Positions 31,591 to 44,395 of a DNA stretch of 64,000 nt are shown one piece after another. A program made the translations under genes and the position numbers. This DNA comes from Brachyhypopomus gauderio (taxonomy: Eukaryota > Chordata > Actinopteri > Gymnotiformes > Hypopomidae). Each line of letters starts with the position of its first letter. Position 1 is the first letter of the stretch. The DNA lies in assembly GCF_052324685.1 (NCBI RefSeq), contig NC_135212.1, positions 7,789,778-7,853,777 of the forward strand, read 5' to 3'. The notes under the pieces were generated by a model. That model made no database searches and was not told where the DNA came from. It worked only from the letters and a program-made list of their open reading frames with translations.

Positions 31591-34500
31591 ATGTGGCGAA
31601 CTTCTTCTGTCTCACTGGTGGAGGCAGCTGAGCAGCAATGTCCAGCAGAGGGCGCTCTATCACCACCAACGACTGCTCTTCCACGAGCTCCACAAAGAGC
31701 AGCTCCTGCATAAGGTAGAAGACCACAGCTGCATCTTACACCATCAGACCAAGAAACAAACCCTCCATCAGGGCTGAGGAGCAACTCACAGGCAGAAGAG
31801 GAGGAGCTCACACACGAGGAAGAGCACATGGAGGAAAACTGAGTTCTTACTATTCATAATATTTTTAACACACCTTGTAGGTCTTGCAGATTTTAAAGGC
31901 ATGGCTGCGTGATCTCCGCTTCAATTCTGGCAGGCTTCTCAGGGTGAACTGGTTGAACAGCTCAGAGTTCTCGTCAGGGAGAGGCTGGAAAAAGAGTTAG
32001 AGTTCACATCATCACCCTAACCCCAACACCACTGACTCTCATTCTCAACCAAAACACTCACACAACTGATTCACATTGATTCACATGCTTTCATCAAGAT
32101 GTGCATAAAACTGCCAGATTATGCCAAGCAAGCAATCAACTGACTGATCAATCATTCATCACCCAAACGGATGGTCAACTCTGTAACTCCAGTCACTTCT
32201 TTGTGCATAAACATTTCCTTAAACTCTACAGTTGTGAATGTGTGTAATGACGGTGGAACACAATGCTCACCAGGGATTGGTCGATGATGCAGAACATGTA
32301 CATGTCATGTAGAATAATGTGGGCGGGGTTTCTGGGACTGAAAGTCACATTTGTGATGGGCGTGTCTCTCTGCAGCCACAGCGGATGAAGGCCACTCCTC
32401 TGTACCAGTCTGCTCCAATCAGTGTACTGCTTGTCTTCTATCGAGAACTCGAAGACCTGAAGAGACCGAGCATAAATCTCTGATACACCGAGATGTTTTC
32501 GGTAGCGCTACTCTTGCGGCGATCCAGTAACGTTTGGATTTCACCGCATTGTGATTGGATCACTCCACCCACATTCAGAGGCAGTCAGAGATGGAAAGTG
32601 GCCATGTTCAATACGAGCGTGGGACCTCAGAAATGAGTCTCCTCTATGCGCATAGTTACGCATGCGCAAATGAACATGCTTCCTAACTGTAAACACAGCA
32701 GCTGCCAATCAACCTTGCCCATGGTGATGACATCACAGCGGTGCTGAGGAACCAGAGCTAAAGGCTTCACGAAGTACAATAGAAACACTACACACAGTTG
32801 CATTAAAAAGTATGTGAACCCTTTGGTATTACTTGGATTGTTGCATAAATTGGTGGTTAAATGTGTTCTGATCTTCATCTAAGTCACAACAATAGACAAA
32901 CAGTCTGCTTAAACTTATACCACACAAAATTATATGCTTGCATGGTTTTGTTCAACACAGCATGTAAACATCCACAGTGCAGGATGGAAAAAAGTATGTG
33001 AACCCCTAGGAAAATGACTTTATGAGCTAAATGGAGCCAGGTGTCCAATCAATGTGATAAGAATAGATGTGTTGGTTAAAGCTGCCCCGCCCTATAAAAA
33101 CACACAGTCGAGTTTGCCGATCTTGAGCATTGCTTCATGTGAATCGTTCCTCGCACAAAAGAGCCCTCAGAAGACCTACGTTCAAGAATTGTTGACTTGC
33201 ATGACGCTGGAGAGGGTTACAAAAGTATCTCTAAAAGCCTTGATGTTCATGTGTCCATGGTAAGACAGACGATCTACAAACAGAGTAAGTTCAGCACGGT
33301 TGCTCCTCCCCCTAGTCGTGGGCGTCCTGTAAAGATGACTGAGAGCACAGCGCAGAATGATGAGAGGTGATGAAGAATCCTGGAGTGTCAGCGAAAGACT
33401 TACAGAATGTAACATCTGTAATCTGCTAACAGTTTTGTTGACATCTACAATACGTAAAACCTTACACAAGAACGTGTTCATGGGAGGACACCACAGAGGG
33501 AGTTACTGCTGTCCAAATAAAACATTGCTGCACGTTTGAAGTTTGCAAAAGAGCACCTAGATGTTCCACAGCACTACTGGCTAAATATCCTGGACAGATG
33601 AAGCCAAAACGGAGTTGTTTGGAAAGAAGACAATGCTATGTGAGGAGAGAAAAAGGCACAGTACACCATCAAAACCTCGTCCCTACTGTGAAATATGGTG
33701 GAGGGGGCATCGTGGTTTGGGCTGCTTTGCTGCCTCAGGGCCTGGACGGACTGTAATCATCAATGAAAAAAATTAATTCCCAAGTTTACCAAGACATTTT
33801 GCAGGAAAACGTAAGACCATCTGTCCGCCAAGCTCAGAGGATGGATGATGCAACAGGACAACGACCCAAAACATAAAAGTAAATCAACAACAGAAGAAAT
33901 TACGCCTTCTGGAGTGGCCCAGAGTCCTGACCTCAACCCAACTGAGATGCTGTGGCATGACCTCAAGAGAGCGATTCACACCAGATATCCCAAGAATATT
34001 GCTGAACTGAAACAGTTTTGTGAAGAGGAATGGTCCAAAATTCCTCCTGACTGTTGTGCAGGTCTGATCTGCAACTACAGGAAATGTTTGGTTGAAGTTA
34101 TTGCTTCCAAAGGAGGGTCAACCAGTAATTAAATCCAAAGGTTCACATTTTTTCCACCCAGTGTTAAATAAAACCATGCAAACATAATGTTTTGTGTGGT
34201 ACAAGTTTAAGCAGACTGTGTTCGTCTATTGTTGTGACTTAGATGAAGATCAGAACACATTTAATGACCAATTTATGCAGAAATCCATGTAATCCCAAAG
34301 GGTTCACATACTTTTTCATGCAACTGTAGGTTGGTGTGTTTCCACAGGAAACTAAGATCAGACCTCATCTGGTCACACTGGAGACTCGTCTTTGTGAACG
34401 TGTATAAACAGAATCCAGCCAAAGTAAATCCAGATACAACGCAGATATGAAAACATAGATCTACACTGTCGGTCTGGTGTTGTTTGGTGTGCAGACGCGG

Positions 34501-37500
34501 TGAGTGCACAGGTGAAGCCCACCTGCTGGTCAGCGTGCGCCATGAACAGGTTGTTGGTGGTGGGGTTGATGGACATGGCTGTGACCGCAGAGCTGTACAC
34601 AGGCACCGTGCAGTAAGCCTGAAACACACAAGAGCTCCATTCAGAATACATCATGCTCAACACTGCCACCCTGAGGCCAAATGAGGTGTCTCATTTGTAA
34701 CACTGTCACCATGGGAGGCTGCATGTTTTAAACAAAAATAGATACACAAATGACTAAAATTAAATAAGCAATAGTAAAAAGATTTATACATAGAATCTAA
34801 TATAGAATTATTATAATTCTCTTTCTTGGAGATACCTCAACAAATACTTTGTAAGACTATTCAAGAACACTGCTGTTTTGAGGACATAAACATGTTCTCC
34901 AATGTCCTAAAGAACAAACGAAGAACCTGCTGACAGGATGATGAGGACATACCTTCATTTTCTGCAGGTTGTACACCTGAACCTCACAGTTAGCGTGCGC
35001 TGCTGCGAGCCACTTCCCATCCGCGCTAGCGGCTAACAGGTGAGCGGCCTGGCCAGAGCCTTGACAAGACAGACACAACCACCTCAGAGTCTAATAGACA
35101 CAACCACCTGAGACTAACATTTAAAACGTGGGATGCACACTCTCAGTACTACAGAAACTTCGGCCAGTAATAAGTTCTCTTACATGACTTGGGCTTGAGG
35201 GTACATACAAACGTGCACCCCGATTGGCTGAGAGCTGCCACATGTACTGAAGAACAAGTGGAGGCAGTAAACAGGTAGGAGGAGTCTGAAGAGAAGCATA
35301 TCTGATTGGCTGAGCCGAGGACCTTTGGAAGCTTTGACACCTACAAGAAAACAGGAATCAGTTCATCACAGCATGTTTCACAGGCAAATTAGTGAAGGCA
35401 GATGCAACACTGCAGTAATGAGAAGGCACCGTCTGACATGGACCATCACGCTGAGCCCCGTCCCTGCTGTGACTACACGCGTGTCTAATGTAACGGAGAC
35501 TGACCTTAGTGAGTCTGACGGTGTTGTCGTCACACTGTAGCCTGTACAATCGCAAACTGGTCACCGTGGAAACCGCAACCCATCCCCCACACGGAGACAG
35601 TGCACTGCAGCTGATGTGTTCTTCACCCTTGAGGTCCAGTAAGAGAGACACGACCCAGTTTAGCACAGCTACAACAGCTCTGTTCACACGCTAGAACACG
35701 ACACTGTGACCCCTCTGCTGAATTCTCAGCGTCTGGGATGTACAGGATGAATGCACAACCTTGATCTTCAAATGAAGCAGTTTCTCTGGTTTCCTTTTAA
35801 TAGGTAGAGTACTTCCAGGTATTCCTGAAAAGAAAGAAAGAAAGAAAAAAGAACACTAGTAAGACGGGGGTGCCTGTACGGGGCGTGTCCTCTGTGAAGG
35901 GTGTGGTCTACAGTGGGTGATGTGGGCGTGTCCTCTGTGAAGGGTGTGGTCTACAGTGGGTGATGTGGGCGTGTCCTCTGTGAAGGGTGTGGTCTACAGT
36001 GGGTGATGTGGGCGTGTCCTCTGTGAAGGGTGTGGTCTACAGTGGGTGATGTGGGCGTGTCCTCTGTGAAGGGTGTGGTCTACAGTGGGTGATGTGGGCG
36101 TGTCCTCTGTGAAGGGTGTGGTCTACAGTGGGTGATGTGGGCGTGTCCTCTGTGAAGGGTGTGGTCTACAGTGGGTGATGTGGGCGTGTCCTCTGTGAAG
36201 GGTGTGGTCTACAGTGGGTGATGTGGGCGTGTCCTCTGTGAAGGGTGTGGTCTACAGTGGGTGATGTGGGCGTGTCCTCTGTGAAGGGTGTGGTCTACAG
36301 TGGGTGATGTGGGCGTGTCCTCTGTGAAGGGTGTGGTCTACAGTGGGTGATGTGGGCGTGTCCTCACCAGTTCCTTCACTCTCTCCCAGTCTCCACAGTT
36401 CCAGGTGGGTGCGTTGCTGGAACAGCAACGTCTTCGTCCTCCTGGAACACGACACCAAACACCTCTGCACAGCCATAGTAGCACCAACTTCAGCACAGAA
36501 CCATCACACAAATCAAAGGGGTTTGCAGCCCTGTGGGCGACAACTCACATGGGGGAAGTGGATCTTTCGCAGGGCAGAAGCCGATGTCTTCACATCGAAT
36601 TTGTCCAACAGAGGCCTCACCACAAACTGAGTGTCCATACCTGAGGAGTGAAGGCGTAAGGGATGTGGACTCTCCAAATATTCATCCAACCAAACAGAAA
36701 CTGAACACTTCAACGAGCAGTAGACCCACCACCAGACACGATCGCCGTATCGAGCTCCAGCACAGCACGCACATCGTGTGTGTGGTTCTTGAATGTTCTA
36801 GTCTGGATCCACTCCTTGTGCTCCTGGCCCAGAATCACAAAGAGGAACTGGAACTGGACCACAGTTCCCTCGGACGTTCCGGCTACAAGACTGGTCTCGT
36901 CCTACAGATGAGAAAGCGATGGCAGACATGGAACTATTTTAAATGTTGACCTTTAAAACTTTCACTTTGTGTGTGGTCAATTGTTTTCCAGTGAATCGTT
37001 TGTCATTTTTAGGACCATTGTCAACCACAAGCCCCCAAATACAAAATCACACATCCTCAATGCGCAATGAACCTCTCACCTGTGAGACTGATAACGTCAG
37101 GACGTCCCACTTGGTAACCTGGTGGTTTTTAACCAGTGTTCCCATGTTCCCATCCCACACTTTAACCTTCCCAGAGGAGTCTCCACTGATGATGGTGCCA
37201 TCGGAGAGGTACACCACACTCCACACCACGCACTCCTTCGAGCGGGACGTTCCTAGTCCACGTTCCACCAGCATCCTGTGCATGGACTGACCTACAAGAC
37301 ACAGGTAAGAAACTGGCCGATAAAGAGCCTTCGCCCAAGAGCAGTCATACCGACTGATCCAGGAGCAGCAGGTTGAAAGCTGCCCAGCAACGCTGGTTAT
37401 GTGGTTGGAGTTAAATGGACCATGAGCAGACTAGGAACGGTATTACTGCGTACCTGTGCCAGCGTCAAAGACCCGAATCATGTCCATCATGCCAGCCACC

Positions 37501-38156
37501 AGCTTGGAACCGTCAGGATGCCAACAGAGAGACACAATTCGCCCCTTTTGTTTAGCCAGATTCACTTCAAACTGTATCCGGTCCTCACACACCACAAACA
37601 GTTTCACAGTCCCATCTTCACACCCCACCTGTGCAATGAAACACAACATGACACAACAGCCTTTATCGTTTTGTGTTTCCACAGTTCCACGTGGCGGTCC
37701 GAGTTCAGAACCTGCTACTCACTGCTAAATGAGTTCCTTGTTTATTGCTGCTGATGGTCCACACTGGTCCTCCGTACGCGTCTAGGGAGTATTTCACTCT
37801 GCTGTTGTCCACATCATACTCCACTACCTCTCCGTTCAGCCCTGCGCTGAACAGGCGCGCGCCAGCCCAGGCCAGAGCCTCCGTCTCGCGCTGCTCCCGT
37901 CCCGCGATCACCTGGTGGAACACAGTTCACTTCGGTTAGCGCGCACGTGCGCCCGCGAGCCCTCCGCCGCCCTGACGTCGCGAGCGCAGCCGGTTACCTT
38001 CTCTTGATAGTAGTTGTCATGGCGACTGAAGATCTCCACAGAGCCGTCCGTCCTCGCCACGGCGACCCGTCCACTGTGCGGCTCGGACGCCAACGCTCGG
38101 ATACCCGACGGCATGTAGTCAAAGAACCGAACTCGGTGGACCTTAAACTCCCCCAT
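31589..38156 (-). CDS. utp4: UTP4 (cirhin), WD40 subunit of the small-subunit processome, 15 coding exons
   Basis: Exons, minus strand, 5' to 3': 38156-37998, 37911-37723, 37628-37454, 37291-37080, 36901-36730, 36640-36549, 36464-36368, 35824-35760, 35627-35505, 35340-35184, 35059-34953, 34618-34523, 32456-32271, 31984-31874, 31705-31589. Every junction is GT-AG and phases agree, giving 685 residues (human 686). UTP4 is a nucleolar WD-repeat protein of the UTPA/t-UTP complex, needed for pre-18S rRNA processing and rDNA transcription. Family signatures: N-terminal [78 protein letters not shown], and C-terminal [20 protein letters not shown]. The start codon has a strong context (GAA before, G after). 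Arg564 in YTDWSR probably matches the human Arg565 changed in North American Indian childhood cirrhosis. Intron 12 holds a Tc1 element and intron 7 a 43-bp VNTR. The gene is intact. Confidence 0.97.
32795..34326 (+). mobile_element. Tc1-like transposon with Sleeping-Beauty-type IR/DR ends, in UTP4 intron 12
   Basis: 1.53 kb. Outer termini are inverted repeats CAGTTGCATTAAAAAGTATG and, from the right, CAGTTGCATGAAAAAGTATG. Each arm is ~210 bp and carries a second, inner copy of the 'aaaagtatgtgaaccc' motif (about 32986-33009 left, 34136-34157 right), the IR/DR layout typical of fish Tc1 elements. The right flank has TA; the left flank has CA at the expected TA site, one change from a canonical target. 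The element lies opposite to UTP4 transcription. Confidence 0.95.
33100..34132 (+). pseudogene. Degenerate Tc1 transposase
   Basis: Tc1 transposase remains can be followed with frame changes and stops: an N-terminal helix-turn-helix piece ([20 protein letters not shown], ~33185-33240), the first catalytic Asp region ([11 protein letters not shown], ~33590-33620), the second ([11 protein letters not shown], ~33851), and the DDE glutamate region ([16 protein letters not shown], ~33920-33970) ending at a TAA at 34130. The C-terminal 95 codons are open; the 5' two-thirds is broken, so this copy is non-autonomous. Confidence 0.9.
35881..36365. repeat. 43-bp VNTR filling UTP4 intron 7, ~11 near-identical copies
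   Basis: Unit 'gggcgtgtcctctgtgaagg' plus 'gtgtggtctacagtgggtga' plus 'tgt'. Copies show essentially no divergence. The array runs up to the exon 7 donor (GT at 36366-36367), so the last unit contributes the splice-site surroundings (...gtcctcaccagttcc). Confidence 0.96.
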
Positions 38157-38379
38157 TTCCGAACGGGTTACCTTGGGAAACCACACAGAAACAAGGTTGT
38201 TCGGTACCGGTACCAGTACCAGTTAGCTGAGCTACGTCAGTTAGCTTTGCAACCCCAGCGAGTAAAAATGTTAAGTAAATGTAACTTTCCTTCACATAAC
38301 GCAAGTACTGTACATGATGAAATAAGCTGAACATAAACACATGTCAAACAAAGCAAAAACAAACGTGTGAATTACGTAC

Positions 38380-38470
38380 CTTCTTTATACACTATATGTT
38401 CTTCTCAATTACTACTCTCATCGCGCACACGTTGAGCTGCTGCATACACCACGTTGAGAACCTTCGACCC
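38380..38470 (-). other. Candidate untranslated first exon and promoter of UTP4
   Basis: On the minus strand a strong donor AAAGAAG|GTACGT ends at 38380, and an acceptor-like TTTCCCAAG lies 15 nt before the start codon. That suggests a non-coding exon 1 of about 80-90 nt, as in other vertebrates, with GC-rich, TATA-less upstream sequence. The 5' boundary is not visible. Confidence 0.45.
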
Positions 38471-40264
38471 GGAAACAAACTGACGCCCGATGAGTTTCAT
38501 AAAAGTCTTTTTCTGTAGAATGGATAAAAGTTTTATCCTTCTCACCATTATAAACAATATTTTGAGAATACGTAAGTATAACATTTGCGTCGTTTAAATT
38601 TTTTTTAAGATTACTTTATTAACCGTGAGTGACCTTTTTATTTTTAAATGTTGAATTTTACACAGATTCCTTAAAAAACATGAGGTATATAACGATGCCA
38701 AAGGAACACCAAAAACAAACAAACAAAAAAGGCATTTATTTATTTACTTTTTTATGTATTGTTGCATTTAAGTAAGTAACATATACCCGAGGCAGTAAAA
38801 TATGCGAGGTTTAGAAATAATACACAGTAACGAAACAAAACAATGGCTACCGTGTGCTGTATCTGGAGATTTTTCACATTCCCTATGCCAACAATAGGTC
38901 GAGCCATGCAACAACTACATAACAAACAGTCGGTAATATACAAGTAATCAAATGTATAAATTGTGCTTATTGTTAATTTTATCAATGTGTCAGGTTTGTT
39001 AGTTTCAGGTTAAACAAGTTCTTAGCCACAAGAGGGCAGTATCACATCGTTAACTGATTAGACTATAACTATAATCAATGTATTATTATTATTTCTTTAC
39101 TTAAATTAAAATTACATTATAGTTTTAAACGTTTTAAAGGCTGTAATGGAAAACAAACGCTGGTGTTAGAGAGGCAGTTAGTATAATAGTTACTAATTTA
39201 ACGGTTAGTAGAGGCAGTACATAAATAAAATTGTTTACTAATTTTATCCGTTTTTAGAAAAGTTGTAATTGTAACTGTCATTGTAAATGTTTTACAATAT
39301 CTCATGTCCACAATAAATTAATTTGCTTTTATTAATAAATTTTTCTTCTTCCTCTTTGTTCCAAACAAATGTGTGTCCAGTAGATGCTTGTTGGCTGTTC
39401 AGATAAAACACAGAGTAGTCAGGAAAGAGGGCATTCTGAATCAGACCTGTGCATTCAAAGAAGCATTGCAGAATTTCCACTAGCATCGCGGAGCTGGATG
39501 TGCTGACATTATGGGCTTCACAGGTTTGACTTCCTCAGCTTTCTAGATTTCTCAAAAATCTCTGATGGCTTTGGAAGCAAAACATCTTATGTTTGGGAAC
39601 TAATTGATTCGTTTCATGAGTTTGAAATGTTAAGAGCATATTTTTAAATACAGGAATTATATATATATAAAAAAAACTTTAACAACTGAATAATTTTAGG
39701 ATCTTAGGGTTGGAGGTTATGGTGGTTTTTCGGCCATTGGGGTCATCTTTATTTTAGAAACAGAGGATTCAGTATGTTCAGTACGTTTCAGTATGTTTCA
39801 GAAGTATTTAAATGGATTGCTTCCTTGGATTCTGGGGGGAAATCATCTTGTGAGAAAGTCAGAAGCTCATAGAAGAAACCTTGTGAGGTGAGACTTTTAA
39901 CAGACAGACTCACAGAGTGAGCACACAGCAAGTATTTCTTCAAGGGAAACAATACTGGACACGTTTGTGTTTTGGTTGCACATGTGAGGACTAGGGAGCA
40001 CTGTTGTGTGAGTAACACACACATTCCTGCTGGCTTGGTCGTGTCCCTCGGAGACCTACACGCTTCTGAAATGTGAATGACTAGGGTGTGTCAGGGAAGG
40101 GGGGAGTATGGTTTTGAATTAAATTTGTTTGTTCTCATACATTTGTGTGTGTCCTGAGGGCACCGTGCCCTCTGCATTTCTGTGTGTTTTGAAAAATCAT
40201 TTAAATAAATGTTTGTGATGTTTTTTCACTTTGCCTTGTACATGTAGTTCTGACAGAGGAAGTG
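38471..40264. other. No feature recognised
   Basis: AT-rich sequence upstream of UTP4. I looked for a divergent plus-strand gene (CHTF8 neighbours UTP4 in mammals) and saw none. Confidence 0.5.
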
Positions 40265-40630
40265 TGAATATGAGCATGTGTTTGTGTTTGTGTATCTGTG
40301 TGATTGTGAGTTTATGTATCTTTGTGTTTGTGTTATGTCTGTGTGTGTTTGTTTGTGTCTGTGTGTTTGTGCGCTGGACACAATACTCTTCTGCCTGTTG
40401 AAGATGTAGCATGTTTGTGTCTGGTATACAGACCAGTAGTTTAGATCCTGATCATAGTTTAGATACTGATCACAGTTTAGAACATGATCACAGTATTAGA
40501 TCCTGATCACAGTTTTAGGTCCTGATCACAGTTTTAGGTCTTGATCACAGTTTTAGATCCTGATCACAGTTTAGAACCTGATCACTTTAGGTCTTGATCA
40601 CAGTTTTAGATCCTGATCACAGTTTTCTGA
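40265..40630. repeat. TG-rich stretch and a ~20-bp repeat of GATCCTGATCACAGTTTTAG
   Basis: Irregular TGTGTTTGTGT to ~40375, then from 40445 about nine imperfect copies of a ~20-bp unit containing the BclI-type palindrome TGATCA. Confidence 0.85.
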
Positions 40631-41486
40631 GTCACTGTGTGTGCAGTGGTCCTCATGTTATCATGATGTGTATTGTAAGACTGTATATTGTATATTTATT
40701 ACTGAGAATATCAGTCTGCTGTTTCTGTGCTGTGTTTTCATATTGGCTGCCTTACACAGCACAATCTGTGTTGCCTTTGTTTGTCTTGAGAACACAAAAG
40801 GAGAGGTCTGTCTGTCCCAGTACAGTTTGTCACTGCAGTGTGTAAGTCTAGCTCAGTGTGTGTGTGTGTGTGTAGTTTCACTCTCTAACCACTTTACTCA
40901 AATGCAGGTCATGCTCTAACTGGGTCATATTTCCCTGGTTGCAGTGGTGTGGTGCTCAGAGAGGACTGTATGTAGATGAGTAAGGAAAGGCAGTAGGAGG
41001 GGGTTCAGTGTACTGGGCACTGAACACTGCAGAGAGAGACAGCACAGAGAGACTCACAGCACAGAGAGAGACATAGCACAGAGAAAGACACAGCACAGAG
41101 ACTTGCAGCATATTTTGATGGAGAGATAAAAATAAATGACAGGTGATGAAAATGGTAGAACTAGAACCAGTACCAGTACCAGAACCAGAGCTTGACCAGT
41201 TCCTCTCATGAATCTTCTCCTGAAGAGTCTCTTTGAGTGGGATGGTAAATGCAGCAGCATTTAAGGACTTTGTTGAGAAATAGGAAACCTTTACAACTGT
41301 TGTTATGTTGATTCAAGCCAACCAAGATTAGAGGAACTGTAGTACTCGAGCAGGCCAGGGGCTGCCTGGGGTCTGTATGTGGTCTGTCTGTGGTCAGTCT
41401 GTGGTCTGTCTGGTGCTAATGTTGGCCCACAGTCCAATACTATTTCTCCATTCTAATCTGATGACAGCTGCTTAATACACAACACT
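40631..41486. other. No gene; small AGAGACACAGCACAG repeat
   Basis: Contains a short array near 41033-41105; otherwise unique. Confidence 0.55.
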
Positions 41487-41945
41487 CAAGCTACAGCACT
41501 CTAGTGGAACCACAGCCACAACACTCCAGCTACAGCACTCTAGTGGAACCACAGCTAAAACACTCCAGCTACAGCACTCTAGTGGAACCACAGCTAAAAC
41601 ACTCCAGCTACAGCACTCTAGTGGAACCACAGCTAAAACACTCCAGCTACAGCACTCTAGTGGAACCACAGCTAAAACACTCCAGCTACACCACTCTAGT
41701 GGAACCACAGCTAAAACACTCCAGCTACAGCACTCTAGTGGAACCACAGCTAAAACACTCCAGCTACAGCACTCTAGTGGAACCACAGCTAAAACACTCC
41801 AGCTACACCACTCTAGTGGAACCACAGCTACAACACTCCAGCTACAACACTCTAGTGGAACCACAGCTACAACACTCCAGCTACAACACTCTAATGGAAC
41901 CACAACACAACAGCTACAGCGCACTAGTGGAACCACAGCTACAAC
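41487..41945. repeat. 39-bp minisatellite, ~12 copies
   Basis: Unit 'ggaaccacagctaaaacact' plus 'ccagctacagcactctagt'. Frames stay open on both strands because 39 is a multiple of 3 (up to 186 codons), without any family resemblance. Confidence 0.95.
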
Positions 41946-43227
41946 ACTCTACAGAACGCATTTGGGCGTCTGCTACAGCAATTTTTAGGGACAGTTTTGA
42001 AAAGAATCTACCATTAAATAAAATATATGCTAGCTTGGTAGCTAGCTACCAGAACAAGTCCTAACCAAATTAGCATATATTTTAATTATGTATTAATACA
42101 CCAACAAACTTATGTAATACACTGATCTGCTGTTATTACCAAGCATGGTACAGTCTCGCTGGGATATTTGGCTGGGATATGCATGTCCATAATATTTAAC
42201 ATGTTTTTCAAAGGGAAAACACACAGAATAAATAAACTGTTGATAAAAGGAAACAAAGGTGAAAGCATGCTTGTCCAGAAACCTCAGAAATTGCTTTTTC
42301 TATAAAAGTTGAAACTAAAAATATCATTGCATAAAAAATCAGAGAGAACCCCTATCATTGCCAACCCCTTAAAACCAACACAGGTAGTAGGTGTTTTAAA
42401 AATGTAAAAGGGTGGACAAAACACTAAAATCAGTGTAACACAAACATGCTGGCTAAGAAAACCCACTGGCACTACCTTATATAACATAAGTCCTGAAATT
42501 GGGAGAAACACTTTTTTGTACCTTTGTATGTGTTTTGATTTTTCAGTTTGTTTGCAACCCCCTCAAAACTATCAGGGTGTAATGTGATATGGTTGGGTTG
42601 GTATGGGTGTCCTGCAAATCAAAACCTCTCAAAATCTCTTATTTACCTATTGTTCCCATGACGACGTGGTTATTATTCCTAATTGACCGGGTGTTTCCTG
42701 GGACAGGGACCACAAGTCTCTGTGGGGGTGGAGGGGCGGAGCCTGGTTCTACACCACTCTTATTGGTCACCTGATCAAAACTGTTTAATCCATCTCTTAA
42801 AACCCATCATCTCTTCTCTCAGCACCTCCACTCCCTCCCATCCTCTCAGTTTGAATGTTTATTTTATTTTTTCCTGCTTTACTTCCTCTATGATGAGAAA
42901 TAATTTGGCATTATTATGTATTATAAAATAATAATAATTAGCTAATAATTTGCTAGCAATAATGTAATGTAAGCATGCGGTGTGGACCAATCACAGTTCT
43001 TCTTCAGCAGACACGTTTACTGTCTCACTCTCTCCCTGTCTCACCCCATTTCTTTTGGGTCTCACTGCAAACCCTTCAATTACGCTGTCCAGTCCAGCCC
43101 AGTAGTTCCTTCCTGCCAAAGCCGAGGTCAGGCACCATTCTGCACGCCTGTGTTTACGGTCTGAGGGACAGTGTGCGTTTCACTGCTCCACCCTCACTGT
43201 TCTTAGGAAGTCTTGTCAAGGTCAGGT
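41946..43227. other. No feature recognised
   Basis: AT-rich unique sequence. Confidence 0.5.
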
Positions 43228-43563
43228 CAGCTCTGCCCCTCTCTGTGCTCCTCTCTCTGCCCCTCTCTGTGCTCCTCTCTGTGCTCCTCTCTCTGCCCCT
43301 CTCTGTGCTCCTCTCTCTGCCCCTCTCTGTGCTCCTCTCTCTGCCCCTCTCTGTGCTCCTCTCTGTGCTCCTCTCTCTGCCCCTCTCTGTGCTCCTCTCT
43401 GTGCTCCTCTCTCTGCCCCTCTCTGTGCTCCTCTCTCTGCCCCTCTCTGTGCTCCTCTCTGTGCTCCTCTCTCTGCCCCTCTCTGTGCTCCTCTCTCTGC
43501 CCCTCTCTGTGCTCCTCTCTCTGCCCCTCTCTGTGCTCCTCTCTCAGCTCTGCTCCTCTCTCT
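43228..43563. repeat. CTCTCTGTGCTC / CTCTCTGCCCCT minisatellite
   Basis: 12-bp half-units 'ctctctgtgctc' and 'ctctctgcccct' combine into 24- and 36-bp composite repeats. Directly followed by an unrelated 30-bp array. Confidence 0.94.
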
Positions 43564-43577
43564 GCCCAGGGGATCAG

Positions 43578-44395
43578 GCTTTTGTCATTTGGGTTATTGT
43601 GATCTGGCATGTTGTCATTTGGGTTATTGTGATCAGGTGAGTTGTCATTTGGGTTATTGTAATCAGGTGTGTTGTCATTTGGGTTATTGTGATCAGGCGT
43701 GTTGTCATTTGGGTTATTGTAATCAGGTGTGTTGTCATTTGGGTTATTGTGATCAGGTGAGTTGTCATTTGGGTTATTGTGATCAGGTGAGTTGTCATTT
43801 GGGTTATTGTGATCAGGCGTGTTGTCATTTGGGTTATTGTGATCAGGCGTGTTGTCATTTGGGTTATTGTGATCTGGCGTGTTGTCATTTGGGTTATTGT
43901 GATCAGGCGTGTTGTCATTTGGGTTATTGCGATCTGGCATGTTGTCATTTGGGTTACTGTGATCAGGTGTGTTGTCATTTGAGTTATTGTGATCAGGCGT
44001 GTTGTCATTTGGGTTAATGTGATCAGGTGTGTTGTGATTTGGGTTAATGTGATCAGGCGAGTTGTCATTTGGGTTATTGTGATCAGGCTTGTTGTCATTT
44101 GGGTTAATGTGATCAGGCGTGTTGTCATTTGAGTTATTGTGATCAGGCGTGTTGTCATTTGGGTTAATGTGATCAGGTGTGTTGTCATTTGGGTTAATGT
44201 AATCAGGCGAGTTGTCATTTGAGTTATTGTGATCAGGCGTGTTGTCATTTGGGTTAATGTGATCAGGTGTGTTGTGATTTGGGTTAATGTGATCAGGCGT
44301 GTTGTCATTTGGGTTATTGTGATCAGGCGTGTTGTGATTTGGGTTAATGTGATCAGGTGTGTTGTGATTTGGGTTATTGTGATCAGGTGTGTTGT
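43578..44395. repeat. 30-bp minisatellite, ~27 copies
   Basis: Unit 'ttgtcatttgggttattgtg' plus 'atcaggcgtg', with TTAATG/TTATTG and GTCATTT/GTGATTT variants. Frames of up to 428 codons on the minus strand (Asn-Pro-Asn-Asp-Asn-Thr-Pro-Asp-His repeats) run through this and the adjacent array. The length-30 unit explains them. Confidence 0.95.

Noticed and set aside
33845..34132. Functional Tc1 transposase
   Set aside because: Only the C-terminal part is open; the upstream coding sequence is broken by stops and frame changes.
38471..40264. Divergent CHTF8 gene sharing the UTP4 promoter, as in mammals
   Set aside because: No segment resembling its protein was visible on the plus strand here.
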